A DNA stretch of 7,170 nucleotides, taken from contig JAEXDU010000252.1 in the NCBI GenBank assembly GCA_023401495.1, positions 1 to 7,170 of the forward strand, in the 5' to 3' direction. Numbering within the stretch: the first letter of the stretch is position 1; each line of letters starts with the position of its first letter. The notes below the pieces were generated by a model. That model did not search any database. It was given only the letters and a program-made list of their open reading frames with translations, and was not told the DNA's origin. Of the stretch, positions 1-6,641 are shown one piece after another. Source of the DNA: Bacillota bacterium. Lineage in GTDB: Bacteria; Bacillota; Clostridia; Oscillospirales; Acutalibacteraceae. The position numbers and the translations under genes are program-made.

Positions 1-665
1 CGGCTGTGTCGCTCGCGATGGTGCATCTTTCCCGCTTCTCGGAGGAGATCATCCTCTGGTGCTCGTGGGAATTTAAATTCGTAGAATTGGACGACGCATT
101 TTCTACCGGCTCGAGCATTATGCCGCAGAAGAAAAACCCGGATATCGCCGAGCTGGTGCGCGGAAAATCGGGCCGTGTATTCGGCGATTTGATGACGCTG
201 CTGACGATGCTCAAGGGCCTGCCCCTCGCGTACAACAAGGATATGCAGGAGGATAAGGAAGCCATCTTCGACGCCGTGGACACCCTAAAGCTTTGCCTGA
301 CGCCGTTCATCCCGATGATCGAAACGATGAAGGTATTGCCGCAGAACATGCGCGCGGCGGCGGCCAGGGGCTTTATCAACGCGACAGACTGCGCGGATTA
401 CCTGGTGGGCAAAGGCCTGCCGTTCCGCGATGCTTATAAAATTACGGGCGCTCTGGTGGCCCAGTGTATCGCCGAGGGCGAGACGCTGGAGACCCTGCCC
501 CTTTCGGAATACCAGAAAGCGTGCCCCGCGTTTGACGATGGCGTATATCAGGCCATTTCGCTCGAAACCTGTGTGGCGGGACGAAAAGTAACAGGCGCAC
601 CCGCCCCCGAAAATGTGCGGGCGCAGGCGGAGCGGGTACTAAAACTCTTGGAACAGGCAGGCTAA
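1..665 (+). CDS. argH: Argininosuccinate lyase, C-terminal part (5' end outside window)
   Basis: ArgH splits argininosuccinate into arginine and fumarate, the last step of arginine synthesis, in the cytoplasm. The reading frame is already open at the window edge: the first full codon is at base 3 and 220 residues are visible before the TAA. Family members are about 460 residues, so roughly the first half is missing. The GTG at base 6 is an internal valine, not a start. The fumarase/aspartase superfamily signature GSSIMPQKKNPD lies at visible residues 36-47. It forms the flexible loop that carries the catalytic serine in this family. The segment before it (MVHLSRFSEEIILWCS) and the C-terminal region after it also read as ArgH. 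Adenylosuccinate lyase and fumarase share the signature, but the flanking sequence and the arg neighbours favour ArgH. No intrinsic terminator is seen after the stop. Confidence 0.96.
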   Translation, partial: AVSLAMVHLSRFSEEIILWCSWEFKFVELDDAFSTGSSIMPQKKNPDIAELVRGKSGRVFGDLMTLLTMLKGLPLAYNKDMQEDKEAIFDAVDTLKLCLTPFIPMIETMKVLPQNMRAAAARGFINATDCADYLVGKGLPFRDAYKITGALVAQCIAEGETLETLPLSEYQKACPAFDDGVYQAISLETCVAGRKVTGAPAPENVRAQAERVLKLLEQAG

Positions 666-753
666 GCCTGTACCATGTTGCGGGACAGCAAACAAAGAAG
701 ACTACCGGTTCTCACGCGGAAACAACTTTGAGAAAAGTTGCCGAAAGAGAATC
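666..753. other. Spacer after argH with a short hairpin, no clear terminator
   Basis: This stretch separates the argH stop from the first repeat copy. The only structure I see is a perfect 7-bp hairpin, CAACTTT/AAAGTTG with a GAGA loop, at 723-740. It is followed by purines rather than a T-run, so it does not qualify as an intrinsic terminator. No coding potential is supported. Confidence 0.5.
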
Positions 754-987
754 TGCGAGCCAACGAGAGCGTTCTGAAAATGCCCGCCCCAATGGACGAA
801 AAAACTAAGCTTTTGATTTGCAGTTGCCAGGAGAGTGGGCATTTTCATTGCAGCGCCTTTACCGTAGCTTCTGTTAATATGTTCAAGGGACGTTCCCAAA
901 ACGGATTCCAAAGGTGCCCTTTGGCGAGTCTTTGCTTAACGCCGCCTCGTAGCGAAAGGTAGTGCCCGCCCCGGCATGAGGGGCAGA
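754..987 (+). repeat. Flanking direct repeat, copy 1 (structured, non-coding)
   Basis: This copy matches 6642-6875 in the same orientation. Landmarks sit at an almost constant offset (5888 at the left end, 5887 from 838 onward), so there is a net indel of only one base. By hand, about 130 of 155 bases from 831 to 985 agree with copy 2. The region at 786-830 is more divergent. Inverted repeats: an 11-bp stem TGAAAATGCCC/GGGCATTTTCA (775-785 with 837-847) around a 51-base loop; CCAAAGG-TGC-CCTTTGG (908-924); and GCCCC/GGGGC (968-984). The 11-bp CTACCTTTCGC hairpin of copy 2 is broken here, because its left arm reads CTTAACGCCGC. Short frames on both strands cross the element, but none has a recognisable product. 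It is probably one member of a dispersed intergenic family. The function is unknown. Confidence 0.85.
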
Positions 988-992
988 CCAAC

Positions 993-1010
993 GATAAATA
1001 AATTTTCATG
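993..1010 (+). promoter_or_regulatory. Possible ArgR operator (ARG box-like)
   Basis: The 18 bases GATAAATAAATTTTCATG fit the ARG-box pattern WNTGAATWWWWATTCANW with one mismatch in each half (TAAAT for TGAAT, TTTCA for ATTCA) and a fully A/T centre. The site is 176 bases upstream of the argC start, in an AT-rich patch just after the repeat ends, where an arginine repressor could act. No second full box is evident. Only one site is seen and no promoter has been firmly located, so this is tentative. Confidence 0.4.
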
Positions 1011-1023
1011 CGGCGAAGCCGCA
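1009..1023 (+). other. Short perfect hairpin in argC upstream region
   Basis: TGCGGC and GCCGCA form a perfect 6-bp stem closed by a GAA triloop. It is followed by an A-rich stretch rather than T's, so it is not a + strand terminator. It abuts the ARG box-like site. Confidence 0.45.
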
Positions 1024-1074
1024 CAAAGAAAACCTCTCAATAAACGAACAAAACAGTTTCAACAAAGAGAGAAA

Positions 1075-1117
1075 GCCTGAGTGGGGAACGCTTCGTCAGC
1101 GCAACTTCCTTTCAGGC
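1075..1117 (+). other. Predicted interrupted hairpin in argC upstream region
   Basis: Three short arms nest colinearly: GCCTGA/TCAGGC (1075-1080 with 1112-1117), GGAA/TTCC (1085-1088 with 1106-1109) and CGCT/AGCG (1089-1092 with 1098-1101). Internal bulges separate them. If transcription of argC starts upstream of 1075, this would be a structured leader. A-rich sequence follows rather than a T-run, so it does not look like a terminator or attenuator. I cannot match it to a known riboswitch class. Confidence 0.35.
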
Positions 1118-1122
1118 AGCCT

Positions 1123-1151
1123 CAGAAAATAAAAAATCCAACCAATATAAA
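1123..1151 (+). promoter_or_regulatory. Weak candidate promoter for argC
   Basis: A TATAAA (1146-1151) resembles a -10 box. Seventeen bases upstream the -35 position reads CAGAAA (1123-1128), which matches TTGACA at only three of six positions. A start near 1158 would leave a leader of about 28 bases. No better pair was found in 666-1185, so the true promoter may lie elsewhere, or argC may be read through from argH. Confidence 0.25.
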
Positions 1152-1170
1152 AATCAAAAGAAATACCCAT

Positions 1171-1177
1171 GAGGAGG
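1171..1177 (+). promoter_or_regulatory. Ribosome binding site of argC
   Basis: GAGGAGG lies 8 bases before the ATG at 1186. It is a near-ideal Shine-Dalgarno site and settles the argC start. Confidence 0.85.
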
Positions 1178-1185
1178 AATGAAAC

Positions 1186-2220
1186 ATGATCAAAGCGGGA
1201 GTCATCGGCGCCACAGGTTATGCGGGGGCTGAACTCGTTCGTCTGCTGCTGGCCCACCCACAGGCGGAGCTTGCGGCTATCAGTTCAGTCAGCTTTACCG
1301 GGCAGGCACTCAGCGAGGTGTACCCGGCGTACCTTGGCCGATGCGACATGACCTGCACCGATCAGGAAGAGGTCATTGAAAAAAGCGATGTGATTTTCGC
1401 CGCGCTCCCCCATGGGCTTTCCCAGGAGCTGGCGCAGCAGTGTCACGATAAGGGCCGTGCGTTTATTGACTTGGGCGCGGATTTCCGTCTGGAGGATGAG
1501 GCGGAATACACCGAGTGGTACGGCGGCGGCTTTTTGAGCAGGGAACTGCACAGCGAGGCGGCCTACGGCCTGCCGGAGCTGTTCCGTGAGAACATCAAGG
1601 GCAAGCGCCTGATCGCGAACCCCGGCTGCTACACCACGGCGGTGCCGCTGGCGCTGGCTCCGGCGGTGAAAAATGGGCTGGTAGAGCTTTCGGGCATTAT
1701 CGCGGACTGTAAGTCCGGCGTGACGGGTGCTGGCCGCAAGCCTGCCCAAAACACGCACTACCCCGAGTTGAACGAGGGATTTTCCGCCTATAAGGTGGCA
1801 AATCACCGCCATACCCCCGAAATGGAGCAGACCTTGTCGCACGTGGCGAGAGAAAAAATTCACTTGACTTTTGTGCCGCATCTGCTGCCGATCAACCGCG
1901 GCATTCTGGCTACCTGCTATGCCTCCCTCAAACCGGGGGTCACGCAGGAGCAGCTCCTTAAGGCGTATAAAGAGGCGTATGCAAACGAACCGTTTGTCCG
2001 CCTGTTGCCAAAGGGCATGAGCGCGGATATCAAGAACGTAAGGTACTCGAACTTCTGCGATGTATCGCTGTTTGTGGATCCGCGCTGCGGGCAGCTGGTC
2101 GCGATTTCGGCCATCGACAATATGGTCAAGGGCGCGGCCGGGCAGGCGGTGCAGAACATGAATCTGATTTTTGGCTTAGAGGAAACCGCCGGGCTTTTGA
2201 TGATGCCCCCGGCATTTTAA
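1186..2220 (+). CDS. argC: N-acetyl-gamma-glutamyl-phosphate reductase
   Basis: ArgC reduces N-acetylglutamyl phosphate with NADPH to N-acetylglutamate semialdehyde, the third step of arginine synthesis. At 344 residues it has the usual length of the long (type 1) ArgC. An N-terminal Rossmann fold carries GATGYAG at residues 8-14 for NADP binding. The catalytic cysteine is Cys148 in ANPGCYTTA, and the HRH group at 207-209 (NHRHTPEMEQ) supplies the expected active-site histidine. The middle block DCKSGVTGAGRKP is also typical. The ATG at 1186 follows a strong ribosome binding site, and the protein opens with MIKAGVIGATGYAG, so no extension or truncation is needed. It is the first gene of the argCJBDF run; argJ starts 30 bases after its stop. 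No key residue is missing. Confidence 0.97.
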   Translation: MIKAGVIGATGYAGAELVRLLLAHPQAELAAISSVSFTGQALSEVYPAYLGRCDMTCTDQEEVIEKSDVIFAALPHGLSQELAQQCHDKGRAFIDLGADFRLEDEAEYTEWYGGGFLSRELHSEAAYGLPELFRENIKGKRLIANPGCYTTAVPLALAPAVKNGLVELSGIIADCKSGVTGAGRKPAQNTHYPELNEGFSAYKVANHRHTPEMEQTLSHVAREKIHLTFVPHLLPINRGILATCYASLKPGVTQEQLLKAYKEAYANEPFVRLLPKGMSADIKNVRYSNFCDVSLFVDPRCGQLVAISAIDNMVKGAAGQAVQNMNLIFGLEETAGLLMMPPAF

Positions 2221-2250
2221 CACGGCAGAGCAGGAAAGGGGAAATTCAAC

Positions 2251-3471
2251 ATGAGTTTTGAATGGATTGAGGGCGGCGTAACGGCGGCCAAAGGGTTTTT
2301 AGCCGGCGGCGTTTACTGCGGAATCCGCAAGAATAAAACCAAGAGCGACCTCGCAATGATTTACAGCGAAACCCCCTGCTCGGCAGCGGGCTCTTACACC
2401 CAAAACCTTGTAAAAGGCGCGCCGGTGGTCGTTACGAAAAAGAATCTGGAAAACGGCATAGCGCAGGCGGTCATCTGCAACAGCGGCAACGCCAACACCT
2501 GCAACGCCGACGGCGAGGAAAAGGCGATGGAGATGTGCCGAATCACCGGTAAGGCGCTCGGTATCCCGGCGGAAAACGTGATCGTCGCATCCACGGGCGT
2601 GATCGGGCAGATTCTGCCGATCGAGCCGATCGCATCCGGTGTACCGGAGCTGGTCAAAACGCTTTCTCCCACCGGTTCCGACGCGGCGGCTGAGGCGATC
2701 ATGACGACCGACCTTGCGAAAAAGCAGGTTGCGCTGAAAGTAACCTGCGCGGGGGTGGAATTTGTGATCGGCGGAATCGCGAAAGGCTCCGGTATGATTC
2801 ACCACAACATGGCGACGATGCTCGGCTTTCTGACGACCGACGCACAGATTGTGCCGGAGGTGCTCGCAAAAGCTTTGAGCCTTGCGGTGAACGATACCTT
2901 CAACATGGTGAGTGTGGACGGCGATACCTCTACGAACGACATGGTGTCGATTCTGGCCTCCGGAAAAGCGGAAAACGCGAAGATCGAAGCGGATGGAGAA
3001 ACCTTTGCGCTGTTTGCGCAGGGCCTGAAAGAAATCTGCACCGCGCTGGCCCGGATGATTGCGAAGGACGGCGAGGGCGCGACAAAGCTTCTGGTGTGCC
3101 ATGTGGAGGGCGGCAAGGATGAAGCCGCCGCAAAGGCCGCCGCGAAAAGCGTGATCTGCTCCAGCCTCGTTAAGGCCGCTATGTTCGGCGCAGACGCCAA
3201 CTGGGGGCGCGTGCTGTGTGCGATCGGCTATGCCGGTGTGCCGATAGACATCACGAAGGTAGATCTCGATTTCGAGTCCAAAGCGGGAACCATCGCGGTG
3301 TGCCGCAACGGCGCGGGCATCGAGTTCGACGAGGACGTGGCGAAGAAGATTCTCGTAGAGGATGAAATCAACATCAACGTGGTGCTGCATGACGGCGACG
3401 CCACAGCTACGGCCTACGGCTGCGATTTGACCTACGATTACGTCAAGATCAACGGAGATTACCGCTCTTGA
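2251..3471 (+). CDS. argJ: Glutamate N-acetyltransferase / ornithine acetyltransferase
   Basis: ArgJ transfers acetyl from N-acetylornithine to glutamate, giving ornithine and N-acetylglutamate, so the acetyl group is recycled. Many members also use acetyl-CoA to make N-acetylglutamate; sequence alone does not show whether this one does. The 406-residue length is normal. These proteins cleave themselves before a threonine that becomes the nucleophile. Here the site is KGSGMIHHNMATML, predicting a cut between Ala188 and Thr189, with an alpha chain of 188 and a beta chain of 218 residues. ASTGVIG (113-119) holds the Thr-Gly pair of the oxyanion hole. The C-terminus ATAYGCDLTYDYVKINGDYRS is typical. 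One oddity is His185 where most relatives have proline (MIHPNMATML). A purine-rich site (AAAGGGG, 2235-2241) precedes the ATG by 9 bases. No separate argA or argE is visible, as expected with ArgJ recycling. Confidence 0.97.
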   Translation: MSFEWIEGGVTAAKGFLAGGVYCGIRKNKTKSDLAMIYSETPCSAAGSYTQNLVKGAPVVVTKKNLENGIAQAVICNSGNANTCNADGEEKAMEMCRITGKALGIPAENVIVASTGVIGQILPIEPIASGVPELVKTLSPTGSDAAAEAIMTTDLAKKQVALKVTCAGVEFVIGGIAKGSGMIHHNMATMLGFLTTDAQIVPEVLAKALSLAVNDTFNMVSVDGDTSTNDMVSILASGKAENAKIEADGETFALFAQGLKEICTALARMIAKDGEGATKLLVCHVEGGKDEAAAKAAAKSVICSSLVKAAMFGADANWGRVLCAIGYAGVPIDITKVDLDFESKAGTIAVCRNGAGIEFDEDVAKKILVEDEININVVLHDGDATATAYGCDLTYDYVKINGDYRS

Positions 3472-3503
3472 CCAAACGGCGGGCGGAATAAGGATGTGAA
3501 CAG

Positions 3504-4361
3504 ATGAAAATTTCGAACAGTGACAGAGCGCAAGTGCTGGTTCGGGCGCTGCCCTACATTCAAACGCACAAAGGCAAAACTGTGGTGGTCAAATACGGCG
3601 GCAACGCCATGGTGAACGAAGACCTGAAAGCGGCCGTGATGAGCGATATTGTGCTGATGCAGCTGGTGGGTATCCATGTGGTGCTGGTGCACGGCGGCGG
3701 CCCCGAAATCAGCGCGATGCTGAAAAAGATCGGCAAGGAAAGCCGGTTTGTCAACGGGATGCGCTACACCGACGAAGAGACGGTAGACATTGTGCAGATG
3801 GTGTTGGCCGGAAAGGTCAATAAGGACCTGGTGCAGCTGCTCGAGCGCAACAACGGCCGCGCGGTGGGCCTGTGCGGGCTCGACGGCGGCATGATCAAGG
3901 TGCAGAAGCTGCAGGCAGAAGAAGACCTTGGCTTTGTGGGCGACATCACCCATGTGAACACCTCCGTGATCACCGACGTGACCGAGGCAGGCTATGTTCC
4001 GGTGATCGCGACGGTTGGCGCGGACGAAAACGGGACGGCGTACAACATCAACGCGGACGTGGCGGCGTCGCGCATCGCAGCGGCGCTGGGCGCGGAAAAG
4101 CTGATCCTGATGACGGACATCCGCGGCCTGCTGCGAGACAAAAACGACGAAGAAACCCTCATCCCGCAGGTGAACGTCAGCGACGTGCCTCGCCTGAAGA
4201 AAGAGGGCATCATCAGCGGCGGCATGATCCCGAAGATCGACTGCTGCGTGGAGGCGGTGCGGCGCGGTGTTCCCAGAGCGCATATCATCGACGGGCGCAC
4301 GCCCCATTCCATATTGATCGAGCTGTTCTCCGACGAGGGGATCGGCACCATGTTTTATTAA
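3504..4361 (+). CDS. argB: Acetylglutamate kinase
   Basis: ArgB phosphorylates N-acetylglutamate with ATP and is often the feedback control point of the pathway. The 285-residue protein shows the amino-acid kinase fold motifs in order: VVVKYGGNAM with Lys30; LVHGGGPEIS with the GGG loop at 64-66; substrate-binding NGMRYTD around Arg87; YNINADVAASRIA (180-192); MTDIRGLL with Asp205; and SGGMIPKI with Lys244. About 26 residues precede the first core strand (AQVLVRALPYIQTHKGKT). This N-terminal helix is found in arginine-inhibited hexameric enzymes and is absent from the short, arginine-insensitive E. coli type. The C-terminal PHSILIELFSDEGIGTMFY also fits the sensitive class. Feedback inhibition by arginine is therefore likely, by inference. 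The ribosome site is modest (AAGGA at 3490-3494, 9 bases before ATG). It starts 32 bases after argJ. Confidence 0.97.
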   Translation: MKISNSDRAQVLVRALPYIQTHKGKTVVVKYGGNAMVNEDLKAAVMSDIVLMQLVGIHVVLVHGGGPEISAMLKKIGKESRFVNGMRYTDEETVDIVQMVLAGKVNKDLVQLLERNNGRAVGLCGLDGGMIKVQKLQAEEDLGFVGDITHVNTSVITDVTEAGYVPVIATVGADENGTAYNINADVAASRIAAALGAEKLILMTDIRGLLRDKNDEETLIPQVNVSDVPRLKKEGIISGGMIPKIDCCVEAVRRGVPRAHIIDGRTPHSILIELFSDEGIGTMFY

Positions 4362-4380
4362 CGGATAGGAGGGAAATGAA

Positions 4381-5565
4381 ATGCTGTTTCAAGAGGTGCA
4401 GAACCAGGAAAAGGAATACCTGATGTCTACCTACAACCGCTTCCCGGTAGCGCTGGCCAGCGGCTCGGGTGCAAAGGCTGTGGATATCGAGGGCAAGGAG
4501 TACATCGATTTTGGCAGCGGCATCGGCGTCAATTCGCTCGGCTACTGCGACCCGCAGTGGGTCAAAGCTGTTTCGGAGCAGGCTGCGACGCTGCAGCACA
4601 TCTCAAACTTATACTACAGCCCCGTCAGCATCCAGCTCGGCGAGAAGCTGTGTGGGGCCAGCGGGTTTTCCAAGGCGTTCTTTGCAAACTCCGGCGCGGA
4701 AGCGAACGAGGGCGCGATTAAGCTGGCAAGAAAATACAGCAGCGACAAATACGGCGAGGGACGCGGTACGGTCATCACGCTGATTCAGTCGTTCCACGGC
4801 CGCACGATCACTACGCTGACCGCGACCGGCCAGAAGAAGCACCACCAGTATTTCACTCCCTTTACCCCGGGCTTTGCGTATGCGAAGGCGAACGATCTCG
4901 CGAGCGTCAAGGCGCTGGCAGACAAAACCGTGTGCGCCGTGATGCTGGAGATGATTCAGGGCGAGGGCGGCGTGCTGCCGCTCGACAAGGAGTTCGTGCA
5001 GGGCGTGGCCGCTTTCTGCAAAGAAAACGACATTCTTTTGCTGGTGGACGAAGTACAGACGGGCATCGCCCGCACCGGTAGTTTCTTCAGCTTTGAGCAG
5101 TACGATATTCAGCCCGATGTGGTTTCGTGTGCCAAGGGTCTTGGCGGCGGCCTGCCGATCGGCGCGCTGCTCTGCACCGAGGCGCTGAAGGACGTACTTG
5201 GTCCCGGCCACCACGGGACGACCTTCGGCGGAAATCCGGTTTGCGCGGCGGGCGGCCTGGCCGTGCTCGAGCGCGTAACCGCTCCCGGCTTCCTGGAGGA
5301 GGTTCAGAAAAAGGGCGCCTATCTGCGGGAACGCCTGCTGGCAATGCCCCAGATCGCCGGGGTGCGCGGTATGGGGATGATGCTGGGCGCATTGCTCAAA
5401 CAGGGTGAGGCAGGCGCAATTGCGAAAGCGTGTGTGAAAAACGGGCTGCTGATCCTGACGGCGCACGATGTACTGCGTTTGCTGCCGCCGCTCACGATTT
5501 CTTACGAAGAAATCGACAAGGGCATGCAAATCCTGCAAAAGACTCTCGAGGAGGAGCTTTTATGA
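4381..5565 (+). CDS. argD: Acetylornithine aminotransferase
   Basis: ArgD is a pyridoxal-phosphate class III aminotransferase that converts N-acetylglutamate semialdehyde to N-acetylornithine with glutamate as amino donor. At 394 residues it is full length. Cofactor-site features are present: NSGAEANE (103-110), SFHGRT (137-142), DEVQTG (223-228) with the ring-contacting Asp223, Lys252 in SCAKGLGGG as the Schiff-base lysine, and HGTTFGGNP (278-286) with the phosphate-binding threonine. The start at 4381 follows AGGAGGG (4367-4373) by 7 bases and gives the usual N-terminal helix before TYNRFPVAL. A later ATG at 4423 would cut that helix off and is less likely. The gene follows argB by 19 bases and overlaps argF by 4. 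Related succinylornithine or 4-aminobutyrate aminotransferases share the fold, but the operon context points to ArgD. Confidence 0.96.
   Translation: MLFQEVQNQEKEYLMSTYNRFPVALASGSGAKAVDIEGKEYIDFGSGIGVNSLGYCDPQWVKAVSEQAATLQHISNLYYSPVSIQLGEKLCGASGFSKAFFANSGAEANEGAIKLARKYSSDKYGEGRGTVITLIQSFHGRTITTLTATGQKKHHQYFTPFTPGFAYAKANDLASVKALADKTVCAVMLEMIQGEGGVLPLDKEFVQGVAAFCKENDILLLVDEVQTGIARTGSFFSFEQYDIQPDVVSCAKGLGGGLPIGALLCTEALKDVLGPGHHGTTFGGNPVCAAGGLAVLERVTAPGFLEEVQKKGAYLRERLLAMPQIAGVRGMGMMLGALLKQGEAGAIAKACVKNGLLILTAHDVLRLLPPLTISYEEIDKGMQILQKTLEEELL
5549..5565 (+). promoter_or_regulatory. argD stop / argF start overlap with embedded ribosome site
   Basis: The argF ATG (5562-5564) and the argD TGA (5563-5565) share the tetranucleotide ATGA. 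AGGAGG at 5549-5554, inside the last argD codons (which spell Glu-Glu-Glu-Leu-Leu), is the argF Shine-Dalgarno site, 7 bases before the start. This arrangement indicates translational coupling. It also rules out the upstream in-frame start at 5430 for argF. Confidence 0.85.
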
Positions 5566-6464
5566 AACACTTGCTGAAAATGCTTGATCTGTCTGCGGAG
5601 GAGATTACAGATATCCTCAACACGGCGGATCAACTGAAATATGAAAAGAAGCACAACATTCCGCATCCGCGCCTTGCGGGCAAAACGCTGGGCATGATCT
5701 TCCAAAAGGCGTCTACCAGAACGCGCGTGTCGTTTGAAACCGGCATGTATCAGCTCGGCGGATACCCGCTGTTCCTTTCGTCCAACGATCTGCAGATCGG
5801 CCGCGGCGAGCCGGTGCAGGACACCGCCCGCGTGCTGTCGCGGTACCTTGACGGCATCATGATCCGCACCTATGAGCAGTCTGAGGTGGAGGCGCTGGCG
5901 GAGTACGGCTCGATCCCGGTCATCAACGGCCTGACGGATTTTGCCCACCCCTGCCAGGTGCTGGCGGACCTGATGACGATCCGTGAGGCGCGCGGCCAGC
6001 TCGACGGCCTGAAGATGTGCTTTATCGGCGACGGAAACAACATGCTCAATTCGCTGGCGGTCGGCGGCCTCAAGATGGGGATGAAGGTTTCGGCGGCGTG
6101 CCCCAAGGGCTACGAGCCGGACGCGCAGGTGCTGGAATTCGCGAAGGGCAACCCGAATTTCTTCCTGACCGACAAGCCCGAGGAGGCAATCGCAGAAGCG
6201 GATGTTGTGATTACCGACGTCTGGTCCTCTATGGGCATGGAAGCGGAGAAAGAGAAGCGCCAGCGTGATTTCGCGGGGTACCAGATCAATTCGGAAAACC
6301 TGAAGCTGGCCGCGCCGGAGGCGATGGTTCTGCACTGCCTGCCCGCCCACCGCGGCGAAGAGATCACCGAAGAGGTGTTCGAGGCGCATGCAGATGAAAT
6401 CTTTGAGGAAGCCGAGAACCGTCTGCACGCGCAGAAGGCGGTTTTGGTGAAGCTCTTGGGTTAA
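5562..6464 (+). CDS. argF: Ornithine carbamoyltransferase, anabolic
   Basis: ArgF joins carbamoyl phosphate and ornithine to give citrulline. The 300-residue protein has the family landmarks: STRTR (51-55) for carbamoyl phosphate, HPCQ (129-132), the ornithine-side DVWSSMG (219-225), and HCLPAHRG (258-265) with the active-site cysteine. The frame is open upstream to 5430, but residues encoded there are out-of-frame argD sequence. The start at 5562 has a strong ribosome site and gives the normal N-terminus MKHLLKMLDLSAEEI. The catabolic paralogue ArcB has the same motifs. Position at the end of argCJBD, with no arcA or arcC nearby, supports the biosynthetic role. It is the last gene before a strong terminator. 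Confidence 0.96.
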   Translation: MKHLLKMLDLSAEEITDILNTADQLKYEKKHNIPHPRLAGKTLGMIFQKASTRTRVSFETGMYQLGGYPLFLSSNDLQIGRGEPVQDTARVLSRYLDGIMIRTYEQSEVEALAEYGSIPVINGLTDFAHPCQVLADLMTIREARGQLDGLKMCFIGDGNNMLNSLAVGGLKMGMKVSAACPKGYEPDAQVLEFAKGNPNFFLTDKPEEAIAEADVVITDVWSSMGMEAEKEKRQRDFAGYQINSENLKLAAPEAMVLHCLPAHRGEEITEEVFEAHADEIFEEAENRLHAQKAVLVKLLG

Positions 6465-6503
6465 TTGCAGTTTCACCCGCCGTATCATACTTTCAATCAG
6501 CAG

Positions 6504-6543
6504 CGCTCCGATTTGGCGAACCGCCATTTCGGGGCGTTTTTTT
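6504..6543 (+). terminator. Intrinsic terminator of the argCJBDF operon
   Basis: A 14-position stem (6504-6517 with 6523-6536), interrupted by two T/T mismatches and including one G-U pair, has a 5-base GAACC loop. It is followed at once by seven T's (6537-6543). It begins 40 bases after the argF stop, so the operon very probably ends here. Confidence 0.9.
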
Positions 6544-6563
6544 CGCGAGTTTTTTCGTGATGT

Positions 6564-6586
6564 ACAAGCAAGCACGGCCTGCTTGT
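6564..6586 (+). other. Short hairpin beyond the terminator
   Basis: ACAAGCA and TGCTTGT form a perfect 7-bp stem around a 9-base loop. No T-run follows, and no role is apparent. It sits in the stretch between the argF terminator and repeat copy 2. Confidence 0.35.
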
Positions 6587-6641
6587 GAAGCCAGTGCATA
6601 AGGGAAGCCTTCACGTCTGCAAAAGGGAAAGGAAAACATTT

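Noticed and set aside
6..8. GTG at base 6 as the argH start
   Set aside because: The frame is open to the window edge, and the residues here belong to the middle of ArgH. About half of the protein must lie upstream.
723..740. Hairpin after argH as a terminator
   Set aside because: The stem is only 7 bp, A/T-rich, and followed by CCGAAAG with no T-run.
738..962. 74-codon plus-strand frame inside repeat copy 1 (TTG start)
   Set aside because: There is no good ribosome site, the composition is odd, and the frame is not maintained in copy 2. It is most likely spurious.
754..987. Repeat copies as a CRISPR array or insertion-sequence ends
   Set aside because: There are only two long copies 5.9 kb apart, no regular short repeats with spacers, no transposase, and the copies are direct rather than inverted.
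2299..3390. Long minus-strand open frame of 363 codons opposite argJ (similar ones opposite argC, argB, argD and argF)
   Set aside because: These are antisense shadows produced by strong G/C bias at third codon positions. The sequences are rich in Arg, His and Ala, have no recognisable domain, and lie wholly over well-identified genes.
5430..5561. Upstream extension of argF to an in-frame start at 5430
   Set aside because: The extra 44 residues are out-of-frame argD sequence. The ATG at 5562 has a strong ribosome site and gives the normal ArgF N-terminus.
6544..6559. CGCGA/TCGTG pairing around a T-run directly after the argF terminator, as a second terminator
   Set aside because: The T's are in the loop rather than after the stem, and the stem is short with a G-U pair.
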